From Candidatus Binataceae bacterium (GTDB taxonomy: Bacteria > Desulfobacterota > Binatia > Binatales > Binataceae): a stretch of DNA of 64,000 nt. This document shows positions 61,681 through 64,000 of the stretch, one piece after another. The position numbers were made by a program, and so were the translations under genes. How positions within the stretch are numbered: the stretch's first letter is position 1; the number at the start of each line of letters is the position of its first letter. The notes under the pieces are model-generated. The model had not been told where the DNA came from. It did not search any database and saw only the letters and a list, made by a program, of their open reading frames with translations. The stretch covers positions 1 to 64,000 of the forward strand of contig JASHOJ010000078.1 in assembly GCA_030041155.1 (NCBI GenBank), written 5' to 3'.

Positions 61681-62333
61681 ATTCCCCACGCCATGTCGGT
61701 GTAAAGCTCGCTTGCAAGGCTCTGCATCATTCGCTGCTTACCAACGGCCTGCTGAGTTGCCGCAACCTGCATGTCCGGCATTTTCGCAAGATCCTGCCCG
61801 CGCAGATTCTGCTGGAGCATCGCCGGGGTAGTGGGAATGATCGCCTGACTTATAACCGGGATGCTACCGCCGCGGCTGGCGATACCGGGGGTGCTCCACA
61901 CGACTTTTTTGGTCTTGCCATCGAGCAGCTTCGCGGTGATCGTCAGGGTGTCCACATAATCGAGCGGCTCCGCAATCGCGTTCGTGGTCTTTGCCGCGGT
62001 GCCATAATAAAGAATGGTACCGGTCAGGATCAGATCTGCGTCGGACTTATCCGAGACCACCACCAGCCGCCCGCGTGACGAGATCTCCTGCTTGATCGCA
62101 AGAGTCATCTGATCGTCGACACCCGGCACCCGCGTATTATTAACGAAGCGTTCAACATAAATGGTTTTTTCCGAGTCAGGCAAGGTTCCGTTCGCGGCTA
62201 TGCTGAGACTGCATCCCTGAACCACGATAATGGTGAGCAAGGCCAGCAAGCCAATTGAAAAAGTCATGAACTTCAGAAAGCCGGGCTTGGAATATGCGCC
62301 AGCAACGATGCCATGAACCAGGTTATTCATCAT
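61677..62333 (-). CDS. lptE: LPS-assembly lipoprotein LptE (218 aa)
   Basis: Outer-membrane lipoprotein plug of the LptD channel for lipopolysaccharide export. A long N-terminal hydrophobic segment ends in a lipobox with Cys41 (TIIVVQGC). The mature domain has the LptE pattern: KTIYVERFVNNTRVPGVDDQ, AIKQEISSRGRLVVVSDKSD and ADLILTGTILYYG. ATG 62333 overlaps the lptD stop (ATGA), so the two are coupled. The N-terminus before the signal is longer than usual and a start at one of the later Met residues (about 23) is possible. Confidence 0.85.
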   Translation of the reverse strand: MMNNLVHGIVAGAYSKPGFLKFMTFSIGLLALLTIIVVQGCSLSIAANGTLPDSEKTIYVERFVNNTRVPGVDDQMTLAIKQEISSRGRLVVVSDKSDADLILTGTILYYGTAAKTTNAIAEPLDYVDTLTITAKLLDGKTKKVVWSTPGIASRGGSIPVISQAIIPTTPAMLQQNLRGQDLAKMPDMQVAATQQAVGKQRMMQSLASELYTDMAWGI

Positions 62334-64000
62334 CGGATCTCCGGCGACGGAGCCTGAATGGTCGGTTGTTCAGGAGCGCGCGCCATCGGCAGAAGACCCA
62401 TGGCCTGAAATGGGTTTAGGCCAAAGGGTGCTTCGCCTATCGAACCCAGTCCGCCCAGAGTTACTTGAAACGAAACCGTGGTGTCGTTTGGGTTGTAGGT
62501 CTGAGTAAATCCAAGATCCAGGAACCAGCAATCACAAGCCGACTTGAGTCGTACTCCTATGATATCGTCCAGCAGGCGATGGGCGTCCACGTCGTAGACG
62601 GGAGCAAAGTATGCACCGAAGTAATGCGTCAGGTCTGTATAAGCCCGCGCGGTTACCATTGATGTAGCATTAGTCGAGGAACTTGGCGCCTGCAGCACCG
62701 CGTTGGGCGCCGCATAGGTGTATGATATTTGCAGATAGCTGCCGATCGATTCATGACCGATATAGATATTAGGAACGCTCTGGCCGGGAGGTTGAAATTG
62801 AAGCCCGAAGCTGGCCGCGTCGAGTCCCTGCGGCGAACGTGGGCTCCAGTCGACGCTGGTAACACCCGAAATCAGCCGATTAGGAAAAACGTTAAAGCCA
62901 GCAGCGATGTCTGACAGCCGCGCTCCATCCGGCGCTATCTGATAGTGGGTGTCGTAAGCCTCCTCGACACTGAAGCGCAGAAGCTCCGCGGTTCGGCCGC
63001 TTTCGGTGCTGAAGCTTGGTCCTACAAGACCTCGCGCGATGCTGTTGGAGTTGTTGGTGGCGGTCAGATCTTCGCTGGTGCTGCTTCCGCTGGTCATGAA
63101 TATTCGCGTCGAGAATCCATAAAAGACGATGCTCCGTGCGTTGATGCGGTCAGTCTCGTCGAACAGAGGAAAGCGGGTCTGATCAACGGGCGGAATGTAT
63201 TGGTACTCGACGGTTGGCACAGTCAGAGTGGTTATTTTGCCTAGCCCAATCGAGCTTAGATCGGAACGCCCCAATATAGCGGTGCGCACACCGGCATCGA
63301 CGTCTGGCACTACCTTCCCCATCAACCCTCCTTGCTCAAGCGGCCCCAGAGCAAGGTTGTTGTTGTAGATTCTCCCATGAGTGCCTACCGGAATGATTTT
63401 GACCTCATGGCCCGATACGTCATAACCGGTCGCGTCGAAACCGCCCGTAACCCAGCCATCAAGATAGTGGCTCAACGTCAACGGTATAGTCAGTTGCGGA
63501 TCGGCATCGACGCGGTATCCATCGACACCTTCCTGGCGCCAATAATCCACCGCCGATGCGGTGTAGGTCAGATATGCCAGACCGTTGGCGAGATTCTGAT
63601 AGCCGTTCCAGTTGTAGCCTGGTAGTGTCTGCAGCGCGAATCTCTGAGGCTGAATCAGGTCCTGGTTCCAGACCCCGCCAAGCTGCATGTAGCTATTATC
63701 AAACGACTGATGCAGCCCCAGATCGGACACCGCTTCACGGGTCGTGAGCCAGTTGCCGGTGTTCCATCCATAAAGGCCCGATAACGCGGGGGTAGCCGCC
63801 TCGCGAAAGAAAAGACTGTCACCTGAAGAGGTCGCGGTCCCATACGCATACAGGTCTGGGGTAAGGTGTTCCTCCATCAATCCTACAATCCCCCAACGAT
63901 TGATCGGGATGGTTGGATTAGCAATTTGCGGGTCTACGATGTCGCTTTGGCGATTGGCGTCGGAGCGAAAGCTCTCATTGTAGTAGCTGGTGGTGAACTG
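62330..64000 (-). CDS. lptD: LPS-assembly outer-membrane protein LptD (5' end beyond window)
   Basis: The frame is open from the right edge to the stop at 62330-62332, 556 codons. It is the beta-barrel part of LptD: repeated aromatic-rich strands, with NRQSDIVDPQIANPTIPINR (63897-63956 area) and VEYQYIPPVDQTRFPLFDET followed by DRINARSIVFYGFSTRIF as the most characteristic LptD pieces. The N-terminal OstA domain and signal peptide would lie beyond 64000. The Met encoded near 63880 is internal, not the start. Together with lptE it places LPS on the cell surface, so the organism is diderm. Confidence 0.88.
   Translation of the reverse strand, partial: QFTTSYYNESFRSDANRQSDIVDPQIANPTIPINRWGIVGLMEEHLTPDLYAYGTATSSGDSLFFREAATPALSGLYGWNTGNWLTTREAVSDLGLHQSFDNSYMQLGGVWNQDLIQPQRFALQTLPGYNWNGYQNLANGLAYLTYTASAVDYWRQEGVDGYRVDADPQLTIPLTLSHYLDGWVTGGFDATGYDVSGHEVKIIPVGTHGRIYNNNLALGPLEQGGLMGKVVPDVDAGVRTAILGRSDLSSIGLGKITTLTVPTVEYQYIPPVDQTRFPLFDETDRINARSIVFYGFSTRIFMTSGSSTSEDLTATNNSNSIARGLVGPSFSTESGRTAELLRFSVEEAYDTHYQIAPDGARLSDIAAGFNVFPNRLISGVTSVDWSPRSPQGLDAASFGLQFQPPGQSVPNIYIGHESIGSYLQISYTYAAPNAVLQAPSSSTNATSMVTARAYTDLTHYFGAYFAPVYDVDAHRLLDDIIGVRLKSACDCWFLDLGFTQTYNPNDTTVSFQVTLGGLGSIGEAPFGLNPFQAMGLLPMARAPEQPTIQAPSPEIR

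Overview
The window is GC-rich, densely coded DNA from a diderm bacterium. An lptD-lptE pair at the right edge shows an outer membrane with lipopolysaccharide. Four luciferase-like F420-type oxidoreductases, two P450s, a Rieske dioxygenase, family III CoA-transferase, acyl-CoA dehydrogenases, thiolase-fold proteins and a propionyl-CoA/methylmalonyl-CoA module suggest a soil or sediment heterotroph of the Desulfobacterota/Binatota type. That placement is inferred from gene content only. No tRNA, rRNA, CRISPR array or intact mobile element was seen.

Left part (1-6100, minus strand): a partial RRM protein, a TetR-P450 pair, and an aromatic ring-hydroxylating operon (crotonase-like protein, Rieske alpha, beta, BphB-like cis-diol dehydrogenase). 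6149-10258: GNAT, then a MarR-EmrA-EmrB efflux operon behind palindromic operator candidates. 10307-30617: mixed accessory genes (LLM oxidoreductases, lipoproteins, an alpha/beta hydrolase with an aspartate nucleophile but no catalytic histidine, sulfatase, phosphoesterase, multicopper oxidase, M23 protein, glutathione-type formaldehyde dehydrogenase, an acyl-CoA dehydrogenase cut by one in-frame TAG, a GH78-like protein).

Central part (30656-40420): cobB and hemQ run rightward. Facing them is a minus-strand run of pccB, accC, a biotin carrier and methylmalonyl-CoA mutase, i.e. propionyl-CoA to succinyl-CoA, whose B12 need fits with cobB. It continues into a pyruvoyl-dependent arginine decarboxylase and a small SelW-like selenoprotein gene. 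In that gene an in-frame TGA sits at the Sec position of a CxxU motif and is followed by a hairpin of bacterial SECIS type. This is the strongest discovery in the window, because ordinary gene calling would miss it.

Right part (40578-64000): a P450-MFS-DUF192 run, a flavoprotein/membrane protein/beta-barrel cluster, an HMG-CoA-synthase-like protein lacking its cysteine paired with a thiolase, a decayed SDR relic, then an acyl-CoA and amidohydrolase region (LLM, CoA-transferase, acyl-CoA dehydrogenase, SDR, two amidohydrolases, class C-type esterase). Two truncated genes (SCP2 plus a PhyH start; a methyltransferase start) abut the lptE/lptD end and mark a rearrangement scar.
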